A stretch of 64,000 nucleotides of DNA from Dysgonomonas sp. ZJ279 (GCF_011039205.1 NZ_JAAKEL010000002.1:310001-374000); one strand, 5' to 3'. Shown: positions 33,527 through 42,983, counted from the stretch's first letter. The notes: generated by a model from the letters alone, not told the origin. Made by a program: numbers and translations.

Positions 33527-35323
33527 TTATTTTTGTTCAAAATAATCTTTTAAAAGTTTGGCTCTGAAAACGCCCACAATTGCTTCTACTTCTGCCTGTG
33601 GAGCCATTTTTATTCGTTTTACACTTTTGAAATGTTTTAGGAGTATCCGTTTGGTTTCGTCACCGATACCTTTAATATTGTCTAGTTCCGATTTTACCTG
33701 AGCTTTACTTCTTTTGTTTCTATGGAAGGTAATTCCGAACCTATGTGCTTCATCCCTAAGGTATTGAATTACCTTTAGAGATTCTGAATTTTTGTCGAGA
33801 TACAAAGGAACAGAGTCTTCGGGATAATATATTTCTTCGAGTCGTTTAGCAATACCCACAATCGCAACTTTTCCATATATACCAAGAGCTTTGAGAGATT
33901 CGCATGCTGCACTTAGTTGCCCCTTTCCTCCATCTATTACAATGAGTTGGGGTAGGGGAGTTTTCTCTTCTAGTAGCCTGTGATAGCGTCTGTATATAAC
34001 TTCGCGCATTGTCGAAAAATCGTCAGGACCTTCTACTGTCTTTACATTAAAATGGCGGTAATCTCTCTTGGACGGTTTTCCCATTTTGAAAACAACACAT
34101 GCCGATACTGGATTTGTTCCCTGTATATTCGAGTTATCGAAACATTCTATATGTGTCGGTAATTCTTTTAGGTTGAGATCTTTTTGTATATTTTTGAGAA
34201 TGCGTGTATTTCGCTGTTCAGGATTTAGTGTTTCTGCTTTCTTTAGTTTATCAAGTTTATATTGTTTCACATTTTTAATTGAGAGGCCGAGTAGCTTGGC
34301 TTTATCACCTCGTTGAGGAATCGTAAATTCCACACCGCTAAGAATGAGATCGGGATAGAAGGGTACTACAATTTCTTTTGCTTTTGCACCGAATCGATTT
34401 TGCATTTCAAGAATACCCAATCCGAGCAATTCTTCTTTAGCTTCTTCCATTCTTTTTCTGTATTCGAACGTATATGCCTGTATGATAGCACCGTTATGTA
34501 CACTTAAGTAGTTGATATATGCAGAGTTATCATCTTCGTCGTAGCTGTAAACATCTATATTATATTTAATGCTGCTAACTACGGTCGATTTACTTTTGAA
34601 GCTCTCTATGAGCATGTATTTTTCCTTTAGCTTGTGTGCCTCTTCAAAGTTTTGATTATCAGATAGTTTGATCATTTCATTGTAGATACCTTCGCTAACA
34701 GAATTGGTATCTCCACGCAAGATGCCTTTTATTGCTTCTATACTTTTATGATAATCCTCTAAAGATTGTAGTCCTTCACAAGGGCCCATACATCTTTTTA
34801 TATGATACTCAAGACAAACTTTATATTTTCCGGAGGCTATATTTTCGGGTGTCAGACTTAGCGAGCATGTACGGATCGGATATATTTTGTGAATTGTTTC
34901 GAGTAATACTTTTATTGCATTTCCACTAGGGTAGGGGCCAAAATATAATGAATTGTCTTTTACAAGATTTCTTGTTTGTTCTACTCTTGGAAAATATTCG
35001 TTTCGGATAACAATAGATGCATACGTTTTGTCATCCTTCAGTAAGACATTATACCTTGGTTGTAATTCTTTTATTAAATTATTCTCGAGAAGAAAAGTAT
35101 CTTCTTCAGTATCTACAATGATGTATTTTATATCCCTGATCTTACTTACTAAGACTCTGGTCTTTGTGCTATTATCGTGACTCTTAGTGAAATAGGATGA
35201 TACTCTCTTCTTGAGATTTTTTGCTTTACCTACATATATAATAGTCCCTTTGTCATCAAAATATTGATAGCAACCAGGCTTTTCGGGAATATTTTGTATT
35301 ATATTTTTTAGGTATTCTTTCAT
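33527..35323 (-). CDS. uvrC: Excinuclease ABC subunit C
   Basis: UvrC makes both incisions in nucleotide excision repair with UvrAB. The 598-residue protein has all parts: an N-terminal GIY-YIG nuclease (GCYQYFDDKGTIIYVGKAKN near residue 17), the UVR motif (LSDNQNFEEAHKLKEKY near residue 220), the Cys-rich linker, the RNase H-like second nuclease (CFDNSNIQGTNPVSACVVF near residue 396 and VIDGGKGQLSAA near residue 455) and C-terminal helix-hairpin-helix motifs (LDNIKGIGDETKRILLKHF). It lies 71 bases downstream of apt on the same strand. Confidence 0.97.
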   Translation of the reverse strand: MKEYLKNIIQNIPEKPGCYQYFDDKGTIIYVGKAKNLKKRVSSYFTKSHDNSTKTRVLVSKIRDIKYIIVDTEEDTFLLENNLIKELQPRYNVLLKDDKTYASIVIRNEYFPRVEQTRNLVKDNSLYFGPYPSGNAIKVLLETIHKIYPIRTCSLSLTPENIASGKYKVCLEYHIKRCMGPCEGLQSLEDYHKSIEAIKGILRGDTNSVSEGIYNEMIKLSDNQNFEEAHKLKEKYMLIESFKSKSTVVSSIKYNIDVYSYDEDDNSAYINYLSVHNGAIIQAYTFEYRKRMEEAKEELLGLGILEMQNRFGAKAKEIVVPFYPDLILSGVEFTIPQRGDKAKLLGLSIKNVKQYKLDKLKKAETLNPEQRNTRILKNIQKDLNLKELPTHIECFDNSNIQGTNPVSACVVFKMGKPSKRDYRHFNVKTVEGPDDFSTMREVIYRRYHRLLEEKTPLPQLIVIDGGKGQLSAACESLKALGIYGKVAIVGIAKRLEEIYYPEDSVPLYLDKNSESLKVIQYLRDEAHRFGITFHRNKRSKAQVKSELDNIKGIGDETKRILLKHFKSVKRIKMAPQAEVEAIVGVFRAKLLKDYFEQK

Positions 35324-35394
35324 CCGAAATAATTTTATGCTAAGAAATTTCTATTAAATAAATATACTATTTTGATTTAAATAACCAAAATTAT

Positions 35395-35946
35395 TTAAAT
35401 AGAATATTTTAGCAATGCTTTTACTTCTATCTCTTCGGGAAATACTTCTCTGCCTGCTAATTCCTCGAGCTCTATAATAAAATTAACATATATCTTTTTT
35501 ACGCCCATTCTTTTTACAAGCCTATATGCTGCAAGCATTGTTCCGCCGGTAGCAAGGAGATCATCGTGAAGAAGTATTACATCTTCACTGGTCAATGCAT
35601 CTTTGTGAATTTGTATGCTATCCTCACCATATTCTTTTTCGTACAGTTCTTCGAAGACTTCAGCAGGTAATTTTCCGGGTTTGCGAATTGGTACAAATCC
35701 GGCTCCTAATTCGAGTGCCATAATGGGACCCATTATAAAACCTCTGGATTCTATCCCGACTACTTTAGTTATTCCTTTGTTTCTATATTCATCAAGTAAT
35801 ACCTCTGTAAGATCGAATAAAGATTCTTTGGTTTTAAATAGGGGAGTCACATCTTTAAATTGAATTCCTTCGATTGGAAAGTCTGGAATGTTTCTTACTG
35901 TTCTTCTCAGTTTTTCAATTTTAGACTCTTTTTCTTCTACTGTCAT
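35395..35946 (-). CDS. apt: Adenine phosphoribosyltransferase
   Basis: Apt converts adenine and PRPP to AMP. The 183-residue protein shows the PRPP-binding motif VILLHDDLLATGGTMLAAYR near residue 120 (the first acidic position is preceded by His, common in Bacteroidetes), IESRGFIMGPIMA near residue 64 and FVPIRKPGKLPAEV near residue 82. The N-terminal LRRTVRNIPDFPIEGIQFKD is the family hood. Two parS-type sites separate it from mnmG upstream. Confidence 0.95.
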   Translation of the reverse strand: MTVEEKESKIEKLRRTVRNIPDFPIEGIQFKDVTPLFKTKESLFDLTEVLLDEYRNKGITKVVGIESRGFIMGPIMALELGAGFVPIRKPGKLPAEVFEELYEKEYGEDSIQIHKDALTSEDVILLHDDLLATGGTMLAAYRLVKRMGVKKIYVNFIIELEELAGREVFPEEIEVKALLKYSI

Positions 35947-35963
35947 TTCTGCTTTTTAGTTTA

Positions 35964-35979
35964 TGTTCCACGTGAAACA
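35964..35979. promoter_or_regulatory. parS-type ParB binding site 1
   Basis: TGTTCCACGTGAAACA matches the bacterial parS consensus TGTTNCACGTGAAACA at all 16 positions. It lies 17 bases upstream of the apt start, in the apt-mnmG gap. No parAB genes are in the window. Confidence 0.88.
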
Positions 35980-36040
35980 TCATTTTTATTTTGTGCGTTT
36001 TCGATTCTTTTTCTGAATTTTTATTTTCTTTGTTTCACGC

Positions 36041-36056
36041 TGTTTCACGTGGAACA
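36041..36056. promoter_or_regulatory. parS-type ParB binding site 2
   Basis: TGTTTCACGTGGAACA is the exact reverse complement of site 1, again a full parS match. It is directly preceded by a half-site TGTTTCACG (36031-36039) and lies 6 bases beyond the mnmG stop codon. Confidence 0.88.
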
Positions 36057-36062
36057 TTTATT

Positions 36063-37937
36063 TTATCGCCCTAAAAGAATAAGTAAAATAGAGATATCAT
36101 TTGGCGAAACTCCGGGTATTCTGCTTGCTTGTGCAATAGTTTCCGGATCTATATTTTTGAGCTTTTGTCTAGCCTCCGTAGATAAAGATAATATGTTTTC
36201 GTAATTTAATTTGCCTTTTATTTTTATGTTTTCAAGGCGGCTTATCTTATCTGCTATTATTTGCTCTCTCTTTATATAACCGTCATACTTTATAATAATC
36301 TCCGTAGCTTCTATTATCTCTTCTTTTCTATTCGGAATTTTATCAAGCTCTTCTTTGAAAGCCGGCACATATTCTGCTATATTGTTAATGGATATTTGTG
36401 GTCTTGTTATTACATCTTTTAGTTTAAGCCCATGTTTGAGAGGGGAGGTTCCTAATGCAATTAAGCCTTCATTTATATATCCGGGTTTCAAAGAATAGTT
36501 AGTAGCAAATTCTACAAGTCTGTTTATCTCTCCTTTTTTCTCTTTGAGCAGATCCATACGTTCTCTTTTTGCCAGACCTATATTGTAGGCTTTCTCAGTT
36601 AGGCGTGCATCTGCATCATCTTGCCTAAGTAGTATTCTATATTCAGCCCTAGAGGTAAACATACGATATGGTTCATCAACTCCTTTTGTAACAAGATCGT
36701 CAATTAATACACCTATATAAGCTTCGTCTCTTTGTAATGTATACTCGTTTCCACCGTGTGTGTTGATGTGTGCATTTATACCTGCGATTAGTCCTTGCCC
36801 TCCGGCTTCCTCATATCCTGTAGTTCCATTTATTTGTCCTGCGAAAAATAGATTTTTTACAAGCTTAGTTTCCAATGTATGTTTCAATTGTCTTGGATCG
36901 AAGAAATCATATTCGATTGCATACCCTGGTCTATATATGTGTATGTTTCTAAATGCAGGTACTTTTTGCAGAGCTTCGATTTGTATGTGGAGTGGGAGAG
37001 AGGATGAAAACCCATTTAAATAATATTCTTGAGTGTTTTCACCTTCTGGTTCCAGAAACAATTGGTGTGCTGTTTTTTCGGCAAAAGTTACAATCTTAGT
37101 TTCTATACTAGGGCAGTATCTTGGTCCGATACTTTTTATCTGTCCGTTATATAAAGGAGACTCATCTAAACCATTGCGTAATTCTGCATGCGTTTCTTCA
37201 TTAGTGTAGGTAATCCAGCAACTTAATTGTTTTAATGTGCGGGGAGCAAAATCAAGATAAGAGAACTTATGAAAATCTTCTTCTCCTTTTTGTTCTTCCA
37301 TTAAACTAAAATCGACGCTTCTACCGTCTATTCTGGCAGGTGTTCCGGTTTTCATTCTGTCGGTGGTAAAGCCTAATTCTTTCAGTTGTTCTGTGATACC
37401 GAATGATGCTGGTTCGGAAACCCGACCGCCTCCAAGTTGTACACTACCTATATGTATCAATCCATTCAGGAATGTCCCATTCGTGAGAACGACCGATTTG
37501 GCCGTGAAAGTAACTCCCATTGCAGTCTTTACTCCTTTTACTTCATTGTCTTCTATGACTAACGAATTCACCGTGTCTTGCCAGATAAATAGGTTATCCG
37601 TATTTTCAACTATTTCCCTCCATTTCAGTATGAATTGTGCACGGTCGCTTTGTGCTCGTGGACTCCACATGGCTGGTCCTTTCGATCGGTTAAGCATTCT
37701 GAATTGGATAGCTGTCTTATCGGTAACTATCCCCATTTGACCTCCAATAGCATCTATTTCTCTTACTATTTGTCCTTTGGCAATTCCACCGACTGCCGGA
37801 TTGCAACTCATTTGTGCAATCTTATTCATATCCATAGTTATAAGGAGAGTTCTTGATCCCATGTTGGCGGCGGCTGTTGCTGCCTCACATCCGGCATGAC
37901 CTGCTCCAACTACAATAACATCGTATTTAAAGTTCAT
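36063..37937 (-). CDS. mnmG: tRNA 5-carboxymethylaminomethyl-uridine synthase subunit MnmG (GidA)
   Basis: With MnmE this FAD enzyme installs the cmnm5 group on the wobble uridine of several tRNAs. The 624-residue length is typical. Visible are the N-terminal dinucleotide-binding motif VVGAGHAGCEAATAAANMGS, MSCNPAVGGIAKGQIVREID near residue 43, TGTPARIDGRSVDFS near residue 198, FFAGQINGTTGYEEAGGQGL near residue 362 and the C-terminal helical MnmE-contact domain ending ASRIPGVSPNDISILLILLG. In many bacteria this gene lies next to oriC; here the candidate origin is about 9 kb away. Confidence 0.97.
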   Translation of the reverse strand: MNFKYDVIVVGAGHAGCEAATAAANMGSRTLLITMDMNKIAQMSCNPAVGGIAKGQIVREIDAIGGQMGIVTDKTAIQFRMLNRSKGPAMWSPRAQSDRAQFILKWREIVENTDNLFIWQDTVNSLVIEDNEVKGVKTAMGVTFTAKSVVLTNGTFLNGLIHIGSVQLGGGRVSEPASFGITEQLKELGFTTDRMKTGTPARIDGRSVDFSLMEEQKGEEDFHKFSYLDFAPRTLKQLSCWITYTNEETHAELRNGLDESPLYNGQIKSIGPRYCPSIETKIVTFAEKTAHQLFLEPEGENTQEYYLNGFSSSLPLHIQIEALQKVPAFRNIHIYRPGYAIEYDFFDPRQLKHTLETKLVKNLFFAGQINGTTGYEEAGGQGLIAGINAHINTHGGNEYTLQRDEAYIGVLIDDLVTKGVDEPYRMFTSRAEYRILLRQDDADARLTEKAYNIGLAKRERMDLLKEKKGEINRLVEFATNYSLKPGYINEGLIALGTSPLKHGLKLKDVITRPQISINNIAEYVPAFKEELDKIPNRKEEIIEATEIIIKYDGYIKREQIIADKISRLENIKIKGKLNYENILSLSTEARQKLKNIDPETIAQASRIPGVSPNDISILLILLGR

Positions 37938-38059
37938 CTTTTTATTCTATATCTTTGGTTTATTGGAGGTGCAAAGTTACTATTTTATATATTTTTACTT
38001 GTAGTATTTTAATTAATAAATATGTTGACCGAGAGGCTTTAAGTTAATTTATTTATTTT

Positions 38060-38800
38060 TCAAATATCTCTATTTGCATTTTCAATAGCTTGTTCTACTT
38101 TTTTGTAATCAGTAAGTAAGATAGAATACTCTTCATCTGGTGTCCCTAAACCTTCAGTTACGAATTCCATTCCTCCTTTATACTTGCTTCTGAACGAGCC
38201 ATGAAATTCGGTTAAGCCTGTGGCCTCTACCAATTCTGAAATATTATTTTCTGTAATACCTGAACCCGGCATAATTATAATGCGATCACCGGCTTTTTCT
38301 ATGAGTTGCTTAATTATTTCTTTCCCTTCTAAAGCCGTCTTTTTACCGCCGGAAGTGAGGATTCTGTCGCAGCCTAAATCGATGATATCTTCGAGCGATT
38401 GGAATAAATCGGCACATCGGTCGAATGCCCGATGAAAGGTAACACTCATCCTGTACTTTCTTGCGATTTGTATTAATTCCGCATTTCTGTTTTTGTCGAT
38501 GGAACCGTCAGCATTTAACATACCGATAACTACTCCGTCACATTTTGATAAACCACAATGATGTACATCTCTTTTCATTATTTCGAACTCAAGATCATTG
38601 TACAGAAAGTCTCCACCACGTGGTCTTATTATCACATTTAACTGTATATCAATGTATTGTCTTGATAATTCTATTTGAGATAGGGCAGGTGTTGTACCTC
38701 CTTCAGCCAAATTATCGCATAATTCGACTCTTACGGCTCCTCCTCGTTGGGCTTCTATCGATGACTGCACCGAATTTGAACAAATTTCTAATGTTACCAT
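38060..38800 (-). CDS. cutC: CutC family protein (copper homeostasis)
   Basis: This 246-residue TIM-barrel protein matches CutC. It opens VTLEICSNSVQSSIEAQRGG, followed by RVELCDNLAEGGTTPALSQI near residue 24, IRPRGGDFLYNDLEF near residue 58, VTFHRAFDRCADLFQSLEDI near residue 117 and IIMPGSGITENNI near residue 172. CutC was linked to copper tolerance in E. coli, but that role is uncertain for most relatives. The gene is monocistronic or transcribed ahead of mnmG (122-base gap). Confidence 0.93.
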   Translation of the reverse strand: MVTLEICSNSVQSSIEAQRGGAVRVELCDNLAEGGTTPALSQIELSRQYIDIQLNVIIRPRGGDFLYNDLEFEIMKRDVHHCGLSKCDGVVIGMLNADGSIDKNRNAELIQIARKYRMSVTFHRAFDRCADLFQSLEDIIDLGCDRILTSGGKKTALEGKEIIKQLIEKAGDRIIIMPGSGITENNISELVEATGLTEFHGSFRSKYKGGMEFVTEGLGTPDEEYSILLTDYKKVEQAIENANRDI

Positions 38801-38943
38801 GTGATTTTATTTTATAAGTGGACGACAAATATAGTGAATACAAAGTTATTACTTTATCTAATCGGATAGTACTGCTCTCATTACATTAATTATTTTTATG
38901 CGTAGAGAGGTACTATCTATTCTAAAAAAGATAAGTTTTTATG

Positions 38944-38951
38944 TATATTTG
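38944..38951 (+). promoter_or_regulatory. Candidate -7 promoter element of dapB (TATATTTG)
   Basis: TATATTTG matches TAnnTTTG and lies 31 bases before the dapB ATG. No clear -33 element is present. Confidence 0.6.
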
Positions 38952-38982
38952 CACTGTTTAGAAATATAAATTTTATGTCAAG

Positions 38983-39699
38983 ATGAAAATAGCACTTATT
39001 GGGTACGGAAAGATGGGTCACGAGATTGAAAAAATTGCAATCGAAAGAGGTCATACAATTGTTTCGATAATAGATATGGGTAATGTAGCGGACTTCGATT
39101 CTCCTGCTTTCAAAAGTGCGGATGTAGCGATCGAATTTTCTACGCCTGATACAGCTGTAGATAATTATAGAAAATGTTTTGCGGCTAATGTTCCTGTAGT
39201 AGCAGGTACGACCGGCTGGCTCGAGCATCTTGAGGAAATGAAAAAAGCTTGTGCAGAAGATGGTAAAACATTTTTCTACGCATCGAATTATAGTTTGGGT
39301 GTAAATATATTTTTTGCTGTGAATAAATATCTGGCTAAAATAATGAACCGATATCCTGATTATGATGTTAGAATGGAGGAAACGCATCACATTCATAAAC
39401 TGGATGCACCTAGTGGTACTGCTATTACTTTGGCTGAAGGAATAATCGAAAACTTCGATAGAAAAGACAGATGGAATCTTGAGGTGGAAGAAAAACCAAC
39501 GGATATATCTATTCATTGTATGAGAGAGGGTGAAGTTCCTGGTATACATACCGTTATATATGAATCGGAGGCTGATGTAATAACTATTGAGCACGATTCT
39601 AAAAACCGTAAGGGGCTTGCTTTGGGAGCAGTTTTAGCAGCCGAATTTACAAATGGTAAGAAAGGATTTCTTGGTATGAAAGATATGTTTAATTTCTAA
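38983..39699 (+). CDS. dapB: 4-hydroxy-tetrahydrodipicolinate reductase
   Basis: DapB makes tetrahydrodipicolinate for lysine and diaminopimelate synthesis. The 238-residue protein has the NAD(P)-binding IALIGYGKMGHEIEKIA, the AGTTGWLEHLEEM loop near residue 68, the ASNYSLGVNIFFAVNKYLAK strand, and the substrate motif EETHHIHKLDAPSGTAITLA near residue 132. Short family members of this length are usual in Bacteroidetes. It has its own promoter and precedes two signal peptidase genes by 73 bases. Confidence 0.96.
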   Translation: MKIALIGYGKMGHEIEKIAIERGHTIVSIIDMGNVADFDSPAFKSADVAIEFSTPDTAVDNYRKCFAANVPVVAGTTGWLEHLEEMKKACAEDGKTFFYASNYSLGVNIFFAVNKYLAKIMNRYPDYDVRMEETHHIHKLDAPSGTAITLAEGIIENFDRKDRWNLEVEEKPTDISIHCMREGEVPGIHTVIYESEADVITIEHDSKNRKGLALGAVLAAEFTNGKKGFLGMKDMFNF

Positions 39700-39772
39700 A
39701 ATATTAGATATCTTAATATTATATTGTTAATCAGATGTATAGTGTTAATATATTCTTTACTTAATATAAAAT

Positions 39773-41263
39773 ATGGAAAATAAACTGCCTAATAAAGACG
39801 AAAAAAGAGATAAACAGAAACCGGGTATGCGACAATGGGTATATGGTATTCTGGCAAGTGTACTTTGTATACTATTTGTTATCTGGACGGGCTATTATAT
39901 TGTACTACTTCTGATACCGGTTTTTATCGATATTTACATTACTAAATTTATCCCTTGGGCTAGTTGGAAGAATGTGAAGAATCCGAGGTTACGAAGCATA
40001 CTTGAGTGGGTAGATGCTATTGTGTTCGCTTTGGTAGGTGTTTATTTTATCAATACGTTCTTTTTTCAAAACTATCAGATTCCCTCTTCATCACTGGAGA
40101 AATCGTTGTTAGTTGGAGATTTTCTTTGTGTAAGTAAACTTAGCTACGGATCGCGTTCTCCGATGACTCCGTTCTCTTTACCTTTGATGCAGCATACAAT
40201 CCCTTTCTTCGATGTTAAATCTTACTTGGAAAAACCTCAGGTCGATTATCAACGTTTTTCGGGAGGTAGGGCTATAGAGCATGACGATATTGTAGTATTC
40301 AACTACCCGTCGGGTGATACTGTTGCTTTGAACAGGCAGAACGAAGATTATTATACGATCTGTAAGGAAGAAGGACGTGCTAATATTTGGGCTAATAAAG
40401 CAAAGAATGGAAATATTGTTTATCGTCCTATAGACAGACGCGAAAACTATGTGAAACGCGCTATTGGTCTACCGGGAGAAACATTCGAATTGCGTAATGA
40501 TACAGTATTTATTGATGGCAAAGTACAAAAAGAGCCTGAAAATATGCAGTTATTGTATTGTGTGCAAACTGATGGGACAATGATTGCACCTGCTATTTTT
40601 GACGAATTAGGTATTAGCAATGAAGATCGGGCAATGATAATTCCCGAAAATATAGCTACGCTTGATAGTACATATGCTGTTAAATTAGGATTGAAAAGAG
40701 AGAACGGTAATTCAGGGCTTCTTTATCCGAATGTACCTTTGACTAAAGAAATGATTGATAAACTGAAAACTCGTTCTTTTATCTGGTCTGTAGTTAAACG
40801 TAACGAATATCTTAAGCGTAGAGGTGCTATCGAAGGACATATATATACTCAGCCGCCATTATATCCTGTATCGTACGATCGGGATATCGAATATGGAGAC
40901 TACCCTTCGACATGGATTCCTAAACGCGGCGAAACTATCAAGTTCGACAAAGATGTAGATTACAAAGTTGCGCTTTATGAGCGTTGTATCAAAAATTACG
41001 AGCTTAATGATTTTGACTATCGCGATGGAAAAGTATATATCAATGGCAAGCAAGCCGATTCTTATACTTTCAAGTTCGATTATTATTTCATGATGGGCGA
41101 TAATCGTGATAAATCGGCAGATTCACGTATGTGGGGATTTGTTCCTGAAGATCATATTGTGGGTAAACCTTTGTTTATATGGCTTTCATTAGATAAAGAT
41201 AAAGGTTGGTTTAGTGGTAAGATACGTTGGAGCAGGCTATTCACATCGGGAAATAAGAAATAA
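39773..41263 (+). CDS. lepB: Signal peptidase I (active type, large insertion)
   Basis: This 496-residue inner-membrane protease removes signal peptides. Two N-terminal membrane segments (about 20-65 and 80-100) precede the catalytic domain. Box B has the nucleophile Ser in YQIPSSSLEKSLLVGDF near residue 105, box D the general-base Lys in NYVKRAIGLPGETFEL near residue 224, and box E is MMGDNRDKSADSRMWGFVPE near residue 440. A stretch of about 190 residues between boxes D and E makes it far longer than E. coli LepB, as in other Bacteroidetes. Its stop codon overlaps the ATG of the next, inactive-looking paralogue by one base. Confidence 0.95.
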   Translation: MENKLPNKDEKRDKQKPGMRQWVYGILASVLCILFVIWTGYYIVLLLIPVFIDIYITKFIPWASWKNVKNPRLRSILEWVDAIVFALVGVYFINTFFFQNYQIPSSSLEKSLLVGDFLCVSKLSYGSRSPMTPFSLPLMQHTIPFFDVKSYLEKPQVDYQRFSGGRAIEHDDIVVFNYPSGDTVALNRQNEDYYTICKEEGRANIWANKAKNGNIVYRPIDRRENYVKRAIGLPGETFELRNDTVFIDGKVQKEPENMQLLYCVQTDGTMIAPAIFDELGISNEDRAMIIPENIATLDSTYAVKLGLKRENGNSGLLYPNVPLTKEMIDKLKTRSFIWSVVKRNEYLKRRGAIEGHIYTQPPLYPVSYDRDIEYGDYPSTWIPKRGETIKFDKDVDYKVALYERCIKNYELNDFDYRDGKVYINGKQADSYTFKFDYYFMMGDNRDKSADSRMWGFVPEDHIVGKPLFIWLSLDKDKGWFSGKIRWSRLFTSGNKK

Positions 41264-42255
41264 TGTCTTCTAATAAGAAAAAGAACATACTCATCTATTT
41301 GAGCAAAGCAATATTGATTGCTTTGCTCATTGTTTTTGTGGTACGTTCTTTTTTTGTTGAGTCATACACTATCTCATCGACTCAAATGGAGACTGCCCTA
41401 TTGAAAGGAGACGAAGTTCTGGTCAATAAAACTGCTTATGGCATACGCCTTCCCATGACCATTTTTAGCGTTCCTTTTACGTTCGACAGCCTGTTTGGTC
41501 TAAAATCTTATTCAACGGCGCTAGAGGCTCCGTACTACCGAATTTTCGATGCTTATCTTAAGCCCAATGATATCATTCTATTTAATAATCCGTTGGAATC
41601 GGATAAACCGATCGATAAGCGAGCATTATTAGTTAGTCGTTGTGTGGCTCTGCCGGGCGATACGTTGGAAATGAAAAATGGAGTATTGTTTATTAATAAC
41701 ATGAGCTATATTCTTTCGCCCGATGTCGTGAATGAGTATATATTCAATATTTCGATTCAGAAAGATATAGAAGAGGTCTTACAAGAGCAGAATATTTCTA
41801 TCCGTAATTATAAATTGTCGGGTGATACTGCCTCGATTGAATTAAATAAGTACGAAGCATTCATTGTCAATCAGAATTTACGTGACTCTCTCAATATAGC
41901 TGTTTCGGGTGTTCATTACAACGAGAGCTATAAAATGGCTGTTCCGGCTAAGGGCATGGAAATAGATTTAACAGCATTCAATCTGTCCGCATATAAACAA
42001 ACTATATTGCAGGAGCAGGGTAGCAAGGCCCGTTTCAACAATGATAAACTGATTATTGATGGTAAAGAACAGGCGCGCTACATATTCGAGGATGATTATT
42101 ATTGGATGTTATCTGACAATAGCTCACATTCAATAGATTCCCGTTCACTCGGGTTTATTCCTTTTAGTCATGTAATAGGCGAAGTAACTTATGTATGGTA
42201 TCATTCCGATAATGCGAATATATCGGAAGACCGCCGTTTTTCGGCAGTTAAATAA
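41263..42255 (+). CDS. Signal peptidase I homologue lacking catalytic Ser and Lys
   Basis: This 330-residue S26-family protein has one N-terminal membrane helix (about 8-28) and recognisable signal-peptidase boxes, but both catalytic residues are replaced. The box B Ser position is Gln (YTISSTQMETALLKGDEVLV) and the box D Lys position is Ser (LVSRCVALPGDTLEM, where active enzymes have VKR). Box E reads LSDNSSHSIDSRSLGFIP. The rest of the fold seems kept and the frame is intact, so it is more likely a retained pseudo-enzyme partner or regulator of the preceding lepB than debris. It is co-translated with lepB (one-base overlap) and followed 10 bases later by the WbqC-like gene. Confidence 0.88.
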   Translation: MSSNKKKNILIYLSKAILIALLIVFVVRSFFVESYTISSTQMETALLKGDEVLVNKTAYGIRLPMTIFSVPFTFDSLFGLKSYSTALEAPYYRIFDAYLKPNDIILFNNPLESDKPIDKRALLVSRCVALPGDTLEMKNGVLFINNMSYILSPDVVNEYIFNISIQKDIEEVLQEQNISIRNYKLSGDTASIELNKYEAFIVNQNLRDSLNIAVSGVHYNESYKMAVPAKGMEIDLTAFNLSAYKQTILQEQGSKARFNNDKLIIDGKEQARYIFEDDYYWMLSDNSSHSIDSRSLGFIPFSHVIGEVTYVWYHSDNANISEDRRFSAVK

Positions 42256-42265
42256 TGAATCGATA

Positions 42266-42913
42266 ATGGACATTTACTTATCATCAGCCTATCTGGCTCC
42301 GGTGCAATATTATGCTAAGTTTGTAAATAGCAACCGCATTTTTATCGAGCAAAACGATAATTATGTAAAACAAACTTATCGTAATCGCTGCATCATTATG
42401 GCAGCAAACGGACCTATGCCATTGTCTGTACCTGTGGTACATTCCTCTCTCGATAAGATAGCAATGAAAGATATTCGAATCGCCGAGCATGGGAATTGGC
42501 AGCATATACATTGGAATGCAATAATCTCGGCATATAATTCGACTCCATTCTTCGAATATTATCAGGATGATTTCTATCCGTTTTATCATAAAAAATATTC
42601 ATTTCTATTCGATTTTAACGAAGAATTGCGAATAATGATTCTTAAATTACTGAATATAGATTCTCCTATAGTAGCTTATACAAGTGAGTATAAAATGGAT
42701 TTTGCTGCAAGTGAGATAGACTTGCGTGAAGTAATTCACCCTAAGAAAGATTGGAAGATTGTAGATTCGGCTTTCAAGCCAGAGCCTTATTATCAGGTAT
42801 TTGATCAGAAGTTTGGCTTTAAGGACAATATGAGTATTATTGACTTGTTGTTTAATATGGGCAATGATAGTTTAATTGTATTGAATAAATCAGGCAGATG
42901 TACAGAGAGTTAA
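42266..42913 (+). CDS. WbqC-like family protein
   Basis: From the ATG at 42266 (MDIYLSSAYLAPVQYYAKFV) this is a 215-residue member of the WbqC-like family. Typical are the opening that recalls an x-x-A-Y-x-P-Q helix start, FIEQNDNYVKQTYRNRCIIM near residue 25, and SLDKIAMKDIRIAEHGNWQH followed by HWNAIISAYNSTPFFEYY near residue 82. Family members occur in O-antigen or glycan gene clusters, with unknown activity. A longer frame begins inside lepB2 and is rejected because it adds 25 residues unlike the family. Confidence 0.85.
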   Translation: MDIYLSSAYLAPVQYYAKFVNSNRIFIEQNDNYVKQTYRNRCIIMAANGPMPLSVPVVHSSLDKIAMKDIRIAEHGNWQHIHWNAIISAYNSTPFFEYYQDDFYPFYHKKYSFLFDFNEELRIMILKLLNIDSPIVAYTSEYKMDFAASEIDLREVIHPKKDWKIVDSAFKPEPYYQVFDQKFGFKDNMSIIDLLFNMGNDSLIVLNKSGRCTES

Positions 42914-42956
42914 CCTATTTTATAGGCTATACAGTTTATTTGTATATAAAACATTG

Positions 42957-42964
42957 TATTTTTG
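42957..42964 (+). promoter_or_regulatory. Candidate -7 promoter element (TATTTTTG)
   Basis: TATTTTTG fits TAnnTTTG, 19 bases before the ATG of the Ig-like lipoprotein gene, with a TTTA about 18 bases upstream that could serve as a weak -33 element. Confidence 0.5.
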
Positions 42965-42983
42965 CGTAAATTAAAATCAGCGA

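Noticed and set aside
35947-36062. Reading the two TGTTTCACGTGGAACA-type palindromes as a terminator or simple operator
   Set aside because: Each is a full 16-base parS match, the pair is inverted and separated by 62 bases, and there is no adjacent T-run; parS is the better reading.
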